From: JBDHWG01 sp046328525
Lineage (GTDB): Bacteria; Chloroflexota; Anaerolineae; Epilineales; JAHCIE01
Assembly (NCBI GenBank): GCA_046328525.1
Contig: JAXLWK010000003.1
Coordinates: 744,001-808,000, forward strand
Length of the DNA: 64,000 bases
Direction of reading: 5' to 3'
Under the pieces are notes generated by a model. That model worked only from the letters and a program-made list of their open reading frames with translations, ran no database searches and was not told where the DNA came from. Numbering within the stretch: the first letter of the stretch is position 1; each line of letters begins with the position of its first letter. Shown here piece by piece: positions 8,199 to 15,663 of this stretch. A program made the translations under genes and the position numbers.

Positions 8199-8229
8199 GC
8201 TATCGCATCCTTTTGCAATAGCAAGTATA
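8199..8229 (-). promoter_or_regulatory. Candidate Fur-family operator and -10 box of the fur-cbiMQO operon
   Basis: On the minus strand GCTATTGCA and TGCGATAGC form an imperfect palindrome (8 of 9 bases pair) with a six-base centre, at 8199-8222. It lies between a TATACT -10 box (8224-8229) and the fur ATG at 8195, so a bound dimer would cover the transcription start. No clear -35 was found. Confidence 0.55.
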
Positions 8230-8250
8230 CTCACTTCTGCAAAAAGCAAA

Positions 8251-8281
8251 AAGCAAAAAGCCCCGGGCCAACAGCAGCCTA
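8251..8281 (-). terminator. Terminator of the carotenoid operon
   Basis: AAGCCCC and GGGGCTT pair around an 17-base loop. On the minus strand the stem is followed by TTTTTGC repeated three times, a strong T-tract. It lies 38 bases after the glycosyltransferase stop, and its T-run borders the fur promoter. Confidence 0.65.
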
Positions 8282-8319
8282 GGGGCTTCAGTGTCTAGAG
8301 CGCCTGTCCGTCTTGCGGC

Positions 8320-9507
8320 TTACTTCCCCGAGTCGTCCTTCATCGGCGATTGGTCGCGCTGGGGCGCAGGCTCCGCCGTCGTCTCCAGCGCGCCCCAGCG
8401 GCGGCCATACGTCCGCCCTTTCCACGTAATCCCCACGCCGAGCAAGGCCCGCACGGCGGCGTTGAGCGCCACCAGCCAGAAGAACACAGCGCTGAGCGGT
8501 TGCAGGAGGCTGTACCAGGCGGGAACGCGGAAGATGCGGTCCCAGGCCATGACCCCCAGCACGAGGAACGCATACGAGTAGGCCGACATGAGCAGGATCG
8601 TGTCGAGGCCGGAGCGCAGGCCCAGGGCGACGAGAGTCGGCATGAGGGCGGCCAGAGCAGCGCTGACGAGCACCATGATCCCGCGCCGACTATCGAGGGT
8701 CATGAACTGGAAGCTGTGCCTGGCAAACCCCGTCCACAGGTCCGACAGCCTGTGATAGAGGCGCGCGAACACCAGGTGCTCGCCCCGCGCCACGCCATAG
8801 CGGAACTGATGCGTCTTGAGCACGTGGGCGAGGCGGACGTCCTCGGCAATGCTGCTGCGGACAACCTCGTGCCCCCCAATGCGGTCGTAGGCGTCGTGGC
8901 GGATCAAGAAGTACTGGCCGTTCGCCAGCAGCACCCCTTTGCGCAGGTCGTTCACCTGGCCGCCCGGCACACCGACGAAGAACTGCTGGTAGCAGAACGG
9001 CAGGAGGAGGCGCTCCCAAAACGTGTGCGTGTCGTGGCCGACAAGGACCGACAGCGCGTCGAGCCGGCGATCGAGGACATAGCCGATGCTGGACGCCAGG
9101 GACAAGGCAGAATGCTCTGTGTCGGCGTCGGTGAACAGCAGCCAGTCGCCGGTCGCCATCTGCGCGCCGCGGTGGCAGGCGTAGTTCTTGCCTGTCCAAC
9201 CCGGCGGCAGCTTGGCGCTACGGACTAGAATAGCATCGAATTCCGAGGCGAGCAGGGCCGTCGCGTCGGCCGAGCCATCGTCCACGACGATGACCTCGTA
9301 GCTGGCGTAGTCGAGATTGAGGAGGGAGGCCAGCAGGCGGCCGAGATGGGCAGCCTCATTGCGAGCCGGAATGATGATGGACACACGGGGCAATCCGCCG
9401 CGCCGCGGAATCGTGGGAATGCGCGGCAAGGCCCCGTAGTGGCGGATAGACAGTAACCCGAACACCCCTTGCGTCACGACGACAGCCAGGCATAGCCAGA
9501 ACAGCAT
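8320..9507 (-). CDS. Membrane glycosyltransferase family 2, carotenoid/hopanoid type
   Basis: 395-residue GT2 enzyme with a hydrophobic N-terminal helix, a GT-A domain and two to four C-terminal membrane spans (~residues 270-365). Motifs: IIPARNEAAHLG, VVDDGSADAT, PPGWTGKNYACHRGA, and the metal-binding FTDADTEHS (DxD). The order of these motifs matches the CrtQ-like and HpnB-like glycosyltransferases that act on carotenoids or hopanoids. Its place as last gene after phytoene desaturase, phytoene synthase and DUF2085 makes a carotenoid glycosylation role the better guess. The C-terminal tail is charged and low-complexity. Weak ribosome binding site. Confidence 0.88.
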   Translation of the reverse strand: MLFWLCLAVVVTQGVFGLLSIRHYGALPRIPTIPRRGGLPRVSIIIPARNEAAHLGRLLASLLNLDYASYEVIVVDDGSADATALLASEFDAILVRSAKLPPGWTGKNYACHRGAQMATGDWLLFTDADTEHSALSLASSIGYVLDRRLDALSVLVGHDTHTFWERLLLPFCYQQFFVGVPGGQVNDLRKGVLLANGQYFLIRHDAYDRIGGHEVVRSSIAEDVRLAHVLKTHQFRYGVARGEHLVFARLYHRLSDLWTGFARHSFQFMTLDSRRGIMVLVSAALAALMPTLVALGLRSGLDTILLMSAYSYAFLVLGVMAWDRIFRVPAWYSLLQPLSAVFFWLVALNAAVRALLGVGITWKGRTYGRRWGALETTAEPAPQRDQSPMKDDSGK

Positions 9508-9546
9508 CCGTCACCCCGCTCTCGGGTCAGGCGTCTTCGCCTTGCG

Positions 9547-10113
9547 TTACTTTCGGATCCTCCAATTTCGGGTCAGGCTGGATGCCGCGACCAGGACGGG
9601 ATAGACGAGCAAGCCAATCGCCAGGCCCACCAGCACGCCGCTGAGCGTCTGGACCCAGGCGGGCGAGTCCCACCAGCCCTCGTACAGGGCGCGAATGTCG
9701 AGCTGCCACAGCGCCAGGATCGGCAGCGTCACCGCGAGGCGACGCCCCCAGCCCCAGCGTCCCCACCAGGCGTTCATCCGTTGCGGACGGCTGTAGAGCA
9801 GCCGCACCAGCACCAGACCGCCAATGGCAGCGACGCAGCGTGTGCAGACGATCTCGGGCATCCCACCAACCGTGAAGAAATGATAGGACGGTTCAGGGCA
9901 AATACCCAAACCGAGCCAGTAGACGAACTGGCCGATCGGACCGAACAGCGGCCCGCCGAGGGTCGTGAAGAGTGGGCCGACGGCGAGGCCGAGCAGCATA
10001 AAGCCCAGGATGACGTCGGCGGGCCACCAGCGCCACGACAGCCCGGCATAGCCGCGAGTCGCGGAACGAGACGCCGTCATGCCGGCGCGCGCCTCCACAG
10101 GTGAGTGAGCCAT
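9547..10113 (-). CDS. DUF2085 membrane protein
   Basis: 188 residues with about four hydrophobic segments. The region GICPEPSYHFFTVGGMPEIVCTRC contains the conserved Cys-Pro...Ser-x-His...Cys-x-x-Cys arrangement of DUF2085, a small membrane family of unknown function that recurs next to isoprenoid genes in Chloroflexota. The start at 10113 lies just after the phytoene synthase stop; a reading from 10155 would overlap that gene. It sits between crtB and the glycosyltransferase in one operon. The cysteines suggest metal or heme-like binding but nothing proves it. Confidence 0.82.
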   Translation of the reverse strand: MAHSPVEARAGMTASRSATRGYAGLSWRWWPADVILGFMLLGLAVGPLFTTLGGPLFGPIGQFVYWLGLGICPEPSYHFFTVGGMPEIVCTRCVAAIGGLVLVRLLYSRPQRMNAWWGRWGWGRRLAVTLPILALWQLDIRALYEGWWDSPAWVQTLSGVLVGLAIGLLVYPVLVAASSLTRNWRIRK

Positions 10114-10127
10114 CGCCTGCTGCGTCC

Positions 10128-11027
10128 TCAGCCCATCTGGCGGCACTGCCACCATGTGCCGGGCAGCATGGCGAGCTTGCCGGCGGTGCTGACGTGCGCC
10201 CGCCGCGTGAACACATCGTAGCCGTTGACGCGGATGCGGTTCAGGATGCCGCGATACATCGTCAGCGCCGAGGCAATGGCGAAACGACCATCCGGCGAGA
10301 TCAGGCGGATGCCCGGCTCGCCCTCGTCGTACAGTTGCTCGGTGCGCGCCATCTCGAACTCCAGGAGGCCCCGCAGCCGGTCGTCAATCACGCCCTGCGC
10401 CACATCCTCTTCGGTGTAGCCGAAGCGCGCCAGGTCTTCCTGGGGCAGGTAGATGCGGCCGCGCTCCACGTCCTCGCCCACGTCGCGCAGGATGTTCGTC
10501 ATTTGGAGCGCCACCCCGGACTTGATGGCGTAGGGAATGGCGTCCTCCGAGGAGAAGCCGACGATGTACATGGACACCAGTCCGACGGTCGCCGCCACGC
10601 GGTAGCAATAGAGCCACAGGTCGTCGAATGTCGCGTAGCGGCTCACCGTAAGGTCCATCCGCACGCCTTCGAGCAGATCGTCAATATAGTCCTGGGGAAT
10701 GTCGTACCTGGCGCGCACATCGGCCCACGCCATCAGCACGGGGTCGTCGCCCTGGAGATGAGCCTGGCGCGACGCTGCGCTCCACCCATCCAGGGAATAG
10801 CCATGATCCACATCGGCCACGTCCACGATGTCGTCGGAACGCCGACAGAAGGCATAGAACGCTCGTACCGCCCGGCGCTTGTCCTGCGGGAGCAGGGCCG
10901 AGGCGAGGTAGAAGCTCTTGGAGTGTTGGGACGTGATCTTGGCGCAGACCTCGTAGGCCGCGTCAAGGCTCGCCGGCCCATCGCTCGGCCATAGCCCGAC
11001 TCGCGCTACCGATGGGTCATGAGTCAT
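10128..11027 (-). CDS. crtB: Phytoene synthase (trans-isoprenyl diphosphate synthase)
   Basis: 299-residue enzyme expected to condense two GGPP molecules into phytoene. Both Asp-rich motifs are visible: RRSDDIVDVAD (~residues 46-56) and QMTNILRDVGEDVERGRIYL (~residues 170-190). HSKSFYLASALLP near the N-terminus is the usual substrate-pocket motif. The ATG at 11027 overlaps the desaturase stop as ATGA, so the two are translationally coupled; the 91-residue longer reading is a shadow of crtP. A squalene synthase (HpnD-like) role is less likely given the adjacent plant-type phytoene desaturase. Confidence 0.94.
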   Translation of the reverse strand: MTHDPSVARVGLWPSDGPASLDAAYEVCAKITSQHSKSFYLASALLPQDKRRAVRAFYAFCRRSDDIVDVADVDHGYSLDGWSAASRQAHLQGDDPVLMAWADVRARYDIPQDYIDDLLEGVRMDLTVSRYATFDDLWLYCYRVAATVGLVSMYIVGFSSEDAIPYAIKSGVALQMTNILRDVGEDVERGRIYLPQEDLARFGYTEEDVAQGVIDDRLRGLLEFEMARTEQLYDEGEPGIRLISPDGRFAIASALTMYRGILNRIRVNGYDVFTRRAHVSTAGKLAMLPGTWWQCRQMG

Positions 11028-12403
11028 GCCGCCAACCTCCGTGTTCGGGCTTCCAGCAGGGCCGACGCCGCGCGCCGGCCGCTCGATACCGCGCCCTCCA
11101 TGCTGTCGTAGAAGCGCTGCTGCGTGTAGCCGCCGGCCAGAAACAGGTTGGCGACCGGCGTCGCCTGGGTCGGGCGCAGGTGGTCGAGGCCCGGCTTCGG
11201 CCAGTAGACGGACTGCGGGATGCGCACGACGGTGGACTTCGTGATGTTGACGCCGACGGTCGAGTCGGGGAAGACGCGCCGCACATCGCCCCACACCTTC
11301 GCCACGATTTCCTCGTCACTCAGCTTCATGTAGTCGCGCGCCGGCGCGACGACGAACTCCAGGCGTGACTGGCCGCCGTTGTAGTAGTCCGGCGTCGTGT
11401 TCGCCATGTCCGCGTACACAGGAATGACGCCGTCCGGGCAGAACAAAATGTTGTCCACCCCGGTAATCTGCTTGTCCAGCCACAGCTGCACCGTCATCAC
11501 CGGCACGCCCTCGAACTGCTTGAGGTTGGCGAACATTGGGTAACGCTCGCGCCAGACCTCCGGCACGAGGGCGTTGAGCTTGTGGATCGGCAGGGCGAAC
11601 AGATAGGTGTCGGCGGTAACAACGCTGCCGTCCTGGAGCCGAAGCCCGGCGACGGTCAGGTCGTCGTTGAGGAGCACCTGCTGCACGCCGCAGCCTGTGT
11701 GCAGGGTTGCGCCGCGCTTGCTCACATAGTCGGCCAGCGGGCCGACCAGGTAGTCCTGGGGCGAGCCTTTCAGGAAGCCCATCTTCGACGCCTGCTCCTG
11801 GCGCAAGAACAGGCCGGAGACGTCGAGCACGATGCGGGCGCCGATCTCGCTCGGCGGCAAGAACTTCAGCGCCAAGGTCATGGGCAGGAACATCTTCGAC
11901 AGCATGCGGTCGGCGATCCCCTGCTGGCGGTGCCAATCCTGGTATGTGATCGCATCCTGCTTGGCGTAGTAGTCGTCGCTCCCAAAGAGGATGGGCTGGA
12001 GCGAGCGCGCCAGGGTCAGCTTTTCGCCCAGGGTGAAGTAGCGATTGCCGAACACGGCCGGAAGCAAGTGCAGAGGGCTGGGCGCGGGGATCGTCCGGAA
12101 CTCGAAGCGCTCGCCGTCGTTCAGGGTATACGTCAGCACGTGCTCCTTCCAGAGGATGTTGTCGTAGATGCCCAGCTCGCGCATCAGATCGTAGATTTCG
12201 TCGTAGGCGCCGAAGAACACGTGCAAGCCGCTCTCGACCCAATCGCCGTCCGCGTCCTTCCAGGATGACACCTTGCCGCCCAGGATCGAGCGCTTTTCGT
12301 ACAGATCAACCTTGAGGCCGACGTCCACCAGCTGCTTGGTGGCCGCCAGACCGGCGAGGCCCCCTCCCACCACAATCACGTCAACTCGTTCGCGCTCATT
12401 CAT
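11024..12403 (-). CDS. crtP: Plant/cyanobacterial-type phytoene desaturase (CrtP/PDS family)
   Basis: 459-residue FAD-dependent desaturase. The dinucleotide fold reads VIVVGGGLAGLAATKQL near the N-terminus, followed by GGKVSSWKDADGDWVESGLH and VFFGAYDEI, characteristic of CrtP rather than CrtI. The C-terminal FAD motif is NLFLAGGYTQQRFYDSMEG with a following SGRRAA. Start at 12403 is preceded by GGGAGGT and a near-perfect promoter (12435-12463); the longer reading begins inside the -35 box. The family inserts two double bonds into phytoene using plastoquinone-like acceptors. HpnE, a related squalene enzyme, was considered and fits the motifs less well. First gene of crtP-crtB-DUF2085-GT. Confidence 0.9.
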   Translation of the reverse strand: MNERERVDVIVVGGGLAGLAATKQLVDVGLKVDLYEKRSILGGKVSSWKDADGDWVESGLHVFFGAYDEIYDLMRELGIYDNILWKEHVLTYTLNDGERFEFRTIPAPSPLHLLPAVFGNRYFTLGEKLTLARSLQPILFGSDDYYAKQDAITYQDWHRQQGIADRMLSKMFLPMTLALKFLPPSEIGARIVLDVSGLFLRQEQASKMGFLKGSPQDYLVGPLADYVSKRGATLHTGCGVQQVLLNDDLTVAGLRLQDGSVVTADTYLFALPIHKLNALVPEVWRERYPMFANLKQFEGVPVMTVQLWLDKQITGVDNILFCPDGVIPVYADMANTTPDYYNGGQSRLEFVVAPARDYMKLSDEEIVAKVWGDVRRVFPDSTVGVNITKSTVVRIPQSVYWPKPGLDHLRPTQATPVANLFLAGGYTQQRFYDSMEGAVSSGRRAASALLEARTRRLAA

Positions 12404-12434
12404 AACTCTGACCTCCCATGAACCTGATAGAGGG

Positions 12435-12475
12435 AGTATAGCGTCTCTCTGTAGGTTTGTCAAGAGTTTATATAG
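12435..12475 (-). promoter_or_regulatory. Promoter and probable CarH operator of the carotenoid operon
   Basis: Minus strand: TTGACA (12458-12463), 17-base spacer, TATACT (12435-12440). Around the -35 box lies AAACTCTTGACAAACCT, which matches the carH promoter block in 16 of 17 bases. A second half-site TTGAACAAACC lies just upstream. The operator overlaps the last codons and stop of the methyltransferase gene. Confidence 0.75.
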
Positions 12476-13317
12476 GGTTTGTTCAATATTGGCCGTATTT
12501 CAGAGAAAAGCACTCGCCCCCACGCCGCCTGCTGCACAACGTCCCATTCCGCCGTCTCGAAGAGGCGGCGCGTTTGGGCGAGAGAGTAGAAACGGATGCC
12601 GCTCGACTCGCTCAACACCTGCTCCAATCCGCGCGGCCCTTTGTCGCCGCTGAGCAGGCTCATGAAGGCCGAGCGTCCGCCATCCCGCGCCACGCGCCGC
12701 GCCTCGGCCAGGACGACCGACGCATCGCGAAACTCGTTGAGCGAGCCACCGCACGCGATAGCGGCGACGCTCCCGTCCGGCAAGGGCAGTTGCTCCGTGT
12801 CGGCGCACACCAGGTCTATCGTCTCCCACCCCTCGCGGCGAATCAGGCTCGCGGCCTCGCGGAGCATCGGCCACGCGAAGTCAACCGCCAGGACTCGCGC
12901 CGGGAGTCCGCGCTCGCGCCAGTACGCCGCCAGGATGCGCGCCTGGAGCGCCGTCGAGCAGGCCAGGTCTACGTAGAGACCGGGCGCATCCGGCTGCATC
13001 ATCTCCAGCATGACCTGGGCCTCGCGGGCCAGCGGGAAAGGCTCGCCGGACAGCTGAGTCAGCGAGCGCAGCCGCCAGAAGCGCTCGTAGCCCCAGGCCG
13101 TCGGCGCGAAGTGGTTCGTCCACTGCGCCGGCGTGATGCCGTGGCGCGACGGGCGGAAATCCAGGATGCCACTGCGAATCGCGTAGCGCGCGCCGCAGAC
13201 GCAGCCGGCCGTCCCCCGCTGAACGGCCGCCTTGCCTTGCCACGCCGTCGCTTCCACAAGGCGCAGCGGGCCGCGACAGTCTGGACAGAGCAGACGCTCC
13301 AGGGTCGAAAGGTGCAA
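12460..13317 (-). CDS. SAM-dependent methyltransferase with N-terminal zinc-ribbon
   Basis: 285 residues. The N-terminus carries LLCPDCRG and CVCGARYAI, a four-cysteine Trm112-like ribbon, then a class I methyltransferase: motif I YVDLACSTALQARIL, VLAVDFAWPMLREA, VCADTEQLPLPDGS and ACGGSLNEFRD. Substrate unknown; family members near pigment genes are often small-molecule or quinone/pigment methyltransferases. A TTG start at 13317 is chosen because GAGGAG lies five bases upstream and no ATG is available after the preceding gene; the longer reading overlaps the deacetylase. The last codons (NKPYINS-stop) are shared with the carotenoid promoter. Third gene after staygreen and AcuC. Confidence 0.85.
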   Translation of the reverse strand: MHLSTLERLLCPDCRGPLRLVEATAWQGKAAVQRGTAGCVCGARYAIRSGILDFRPSRHGITPAQWTNHFAPTAWGYERFWRLRSLTQLSGEPFPLAREAQVMLEMMQPDAPGLYVDLACSTALQARILAAYWRERGLPARVLAVDFAWPMLREAASLIRREGWETIDLVCADTEQLPLPDGSVAAIACGGSLNEFRDASVVLAEARRVARDGGRSAFMSLLSGDKGPRGLEQVLSESSGIRFYSLAQTRRLFETAEWDVVQQAAWGRVLFSEIRPILNKPYINS

Positions 13318-13375
13318 ATGCGGCTCCTCAGCCAGTGGCGTGGGCCACCCTATACGACAAAAATGTTTGGGATGC

Positions 13376-14476
13376 TCAGAACGAGTGCGCAGCCCTCGGC
13401 AAACCGAACAACGGGAATACCTGGGTCTGTACCTGGTCCACCGTGGACGCGACGCTCTGCCCGACGCTCGGTTCCTCGGTCGGCGACTGCTCGTCCAGCA
13501 GGGCAGCATATGGCGGACGGGTGTCGTCGGTGAGGTCCCCGGTGAGGATCGCCATAAGGATTGCCCAGCAGCGCGCTACAGATGGAGGATTATACCCGCC
13601 TCCACCCAAGAATAGCAAACGGCCCCGTGATAGCTCGTGCCCAAGCGCGTGCAAGCGCCGCGCCAGGCCCGCGTAGGCGCGCGTCGTCAGCGACAGGCCA
13701 ACGAGCGGGTCGCCCATGTGGGCATCGGTGCCGAACTGCACCAGGATGAACTCCGGTCGGTAGGCACGCAGCAGCGGCGGGACAACGGCATCGAAGGCAG
13801 CCAGATAGGTCGCGTCGCCGACCCGCCGCGGCAGCGGCACGTTGACGCTGTACCCGCGGCCCGCCCCGCGCCCGATCTCCTCCACACGCCCCGTGCCGGG
13901 GTAGAACCGCCCGTCGTACTGGTGCAGCGAGATGGTGAGCAGCGGCTCGTCGTACAAGAGCGCCTGCGTCCCATCGCCGTGGTGCCCATCCACATCCACG
14001 ACGGCAATCCGCGTCAGGCCGAACTCGCGCTGTAAGGCGCGGACGGCGACCACGATGTCGTTAAAGACACAAAACCCGCTGGCGCGGTCGAGCTGGGCGT
14101 GGTGCAGCCCGCCCGCCGGATTGAAGGCGTGGGTAATGTCGCCGGCCATGGTCAGGCGTGCAGCGAGCAACGTCCCGCCCACCGCCGTCGTCGCGCGGCG
14201 ATACATCCCCTGCCAGGCCGGCGTGTCCTGGCCGTCGAGATTGCCGACGCCCGCCTCGTCGGCAGCGCGCACCCGCGCGACGTACTCGATCGTGTGCGCC
14301 AGGAGCAGCTCGGCGTCTGTCGCCGGCTCGGGCCGAATGACGCGCACCCGCTCACCGATCAAGCCGAGGGACGCCATCAGGTCGTAGCCAGCGCCGTAGC
14401 GCGGCCAGGACGCCTTGACGGGAGAGAAGCCGCGGCCGCGATAGATCTCGTGAAAGATGAGCGCGACCTCACCCAC
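13376..14476 (-). CDS. Histone-deacetylase-family protein, AcuC type
   Basis: 366-residue zinc amidohydrolase of the acetoin-utilization/HDAC class. Catalytic residues are in place: GGLHHAQ (tandem His), DVDGHHGDGTQ (zinc Asp and His), FGTDAHMGDPL (second zinc Asp) and GGGGYNPPSV (active-site Tyr). Known AcuC proteins deacetylate acetyl-CoA synthetase, but no acs or acu genes are visible here. The start at 14476 overlaps the staygreen gene by eight bases, so it belongs to that operon. Deacetylation of a small molecule or polyamine is an alternative. Confidence 0.9.
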   Translation of the reverse strand: MGEVALIFHEIYRGRGFSPVKASWPRYGAGYDLMASLGLIGERVRVIRPEPATDAELLLAHTIEYVARVRAADEAGVGNLDGQDTPAWQGMYRRATTAVGGTLLAARLTMAGDITHAFNPAGGLHHAQLDRASGFCVFNDIVVAVRALQREFGLTRIAVVDVDGHHGDGTQALLYDEPLLTISLHQYDGRFYPGTGRVEEIGRGAGRGYSVNVPLPRRVGDATYLAAFDAVVPPLLRAYRPEFILVQFGTDAHMGDPLVGLSLTTRAYAGLARRLHALGHELSRGRLLFLGGGGYNPPSVARCWAILMAILTGDLTDDTRPPYAALLDEQSPTEEPSVGQSVASTVDQVQTQVFPLFGLPRAAHSF

Positions 14477-14963
14477 CGGGCACTTCGTCCTCGTCTATGA
14501 CATACTCGCTCAGCCAGCCGTAGGCCCCGATGCGGTTGTACTGTTCTTCGGTGGCGCGGAAGTGGACCAGGACGCGGGCCCGGTCGTACTCAGGGTGACG
14601 GTGGTAGAAGTCGCGGTCGGCCCAGCGGATCGCGCTCAAAGCGACCGGCAGCGCCGCCTCGAAAATCTGCGCACGCCAGCCCGGCTCCGCGAACGCGGGG
14701 TCTACCGTCACGCCACTGATGTGGCAAAAAACGTGCAGCTCCGGACGATTCTGCTCGTCGCAGTTCAACTCGGCGGTCAGCTCGTCGCGGATGAGCTGCG
14801 TCCGCGGGCTGAGGAGCGCCGAGTAGTCGTACACATCGCCGACGGCGACGGCGACCGCGCCGGCGCTGCCGGCCTGGGTCAGCGTGTAGCGCCGCGGCAT
14901 GGCATCGGGGTCGCGCTGCGCCGCGCCGATGAAGGTCACGAACGTGCGGGGTAGGCCTTTCAT
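14469..14963 (-). CDS. Staygreen (SGR) family protein, possible Mg-dechelatase
   Basis: 164 residues. The family core is readable: RRYTLTQAG (~25-33), SPRTQLIRDELTAEL, LHVFCHISG, FEAALPVALSAIRWADRDFY, HPEYDRARVLVHF and QYNRIGAYGWLSEYV. SGR proteins remove Mg from chlorophyll a; bacterial homologues, including one from an Anaerolineae genome, are reported to have this activity. The ATG at 14963 has no ribosome binding site and lies seven bases after a TATACT box, so the transcript is probably leaderless. First gene of an operon with the AcuC-like deacetylase and methyltransferase, upstream of carotenoid genes. No chlorophyll genes are visible, so the substrate is open. Confidence 0.85.
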   Translation of the reverse strand: MKGLPRTFVTFIGAAQRDPDAMPRRYTLTQAGSAGAVAVAVGDVYDYSALLSPRTQLIRDELTAELNCDEQNRPELHVFCHISGVTVDPAFAEPGWRAQIFEAALPVALSAIRWADRDFYHRHPEYDRARVLVHFRATEEQYNRIGAYGWLSEYVIDEDEVPGG

Positions 14964-14970
14964 GGGTCTT

Positions 14971-14999
14971 AGTATACCGTGTTTGCTGGCCGTGGGCAA
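14971..14999 (-). promoter_or_regulatory. Promoter of the staygreen operon, leaderless
   Basis: Minus strand: TTGCCC (14994-14999), 17-base spacer, TATACT (14971-14976), then only AAGACCC before the ATG at 14963. Transcription should begin at or next to the start codon. Confidence 0.65.
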
Positions 15000-15018
15000 C
15001 GCCGCACGGGGAAATTCG

Positions 15019-15663
15019 TCAATTTGGTGTCGCGGGGCCGGCGTCGTTCGCCTGTCCGCTGGTGCGCTCCATGTAGCGCAGAATCGCGGTTTCTGTCTCC
15101 AGCAGCCGCCGCTCCATCCGCAGCATCTCGGCGACGCTGTCCGCCTCTAGCAGCGACTGCTTCACGCTGCTCCCGACCTGGAGCACCGTCGCAACCATGT
15201 AGCCGAGGGCGTCGGTCTCGTCGGGTACGTCGGGCGTCGGCACAGGCTGGCCGACCACGGTGCGCAGCGCGGTGAGGTAGGCGACAAGCCCTTGCTGGAT
15301 AAGCGGGAGAAGGCGCAACGCCTGGGGCGCTCTCGCGCCTGGCATCTCAGCCTCGGACACGCGGCCGACAAGATAGGGCTTGTGGAAGCGGAGGCCGTCA
15401 ATCGCAAACCGCTCCTGACCGACGACGACGATATTGGAGCGCCCGTCCGGCAGCCCCTCGACGCGCACGATGTGCGCCGCCGTGCCGATGCGATGCGTCC
15501 CGCCGTCCTCTCGCGCCCGCACCAACCCAAACGGTTCGCCGCTCTCGACACAGTCTTCCAGCATGCGCCGGTAGCGCTGCTCGAAGATGTGCAGCGGCAG
15601 CACCATGTTTGGGAATAACACCAGGTCCAGCGGGAACAGCGGAATTTCGGCGGCCAGTGTCAT
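15019..15663 (-). CDS. LON substrate-binding domain protein
   Basis: 214-residue stand-alone homologue of the Lon protease N-terminal domain, without ATPase or protease parts. It opens with EIPLFPLDLVLFPNMVLPLHIFE, in which FPL...LFPNMVLPLHIFE is the family signature, and continues with RYRRMLEDCVESGEPFGLV. The last ~60 residues are helical and charged. Such proteins probably bind unfolded or specific partners; role unknown. Its ATG overlaps the DNA ligase stop (ATGA), so both are made from one transcript, with the ligase first. Confidence 0.9.
   Translation of the reverse strand: MTLAAEIPLFPLDLVLFPNMVLPLHIFEQRYRRMLEDCVESGEPFGLVRAREDGGTHRIGTAAHIVRVEGLPDGRSNIVVVGQERFAIDGLRFHKPYLVGRVSEAEMPGARAPQALRLLPLIQQGLVAYLTALRTVVGQPVPTPDVPDETDALGYMVATVLQVGSSVKQSLLEADSVAEMLRMERRLLETETAILRYMERTSGQANDAGPATPN

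Noticed and set aside
8239..8255. GCAAAAA triple repeat as a CRISPR-like or phase-variable tract
   Set aside because: Explained as the T-tract of the carotenoid terminator; too short to be an array.
11024..12463. HpnE (squalene pathway) identity for the FAD enzyme
   Set aside because: DADGDWVESGLH and VFFGAY match CrtP; no HpnC or HpnD pair is present.
12463..12463. TTG start for crtP 20 codons upstream
   Set aside because: It is the TTGACA -35 box and would place the promoter inside the gene.
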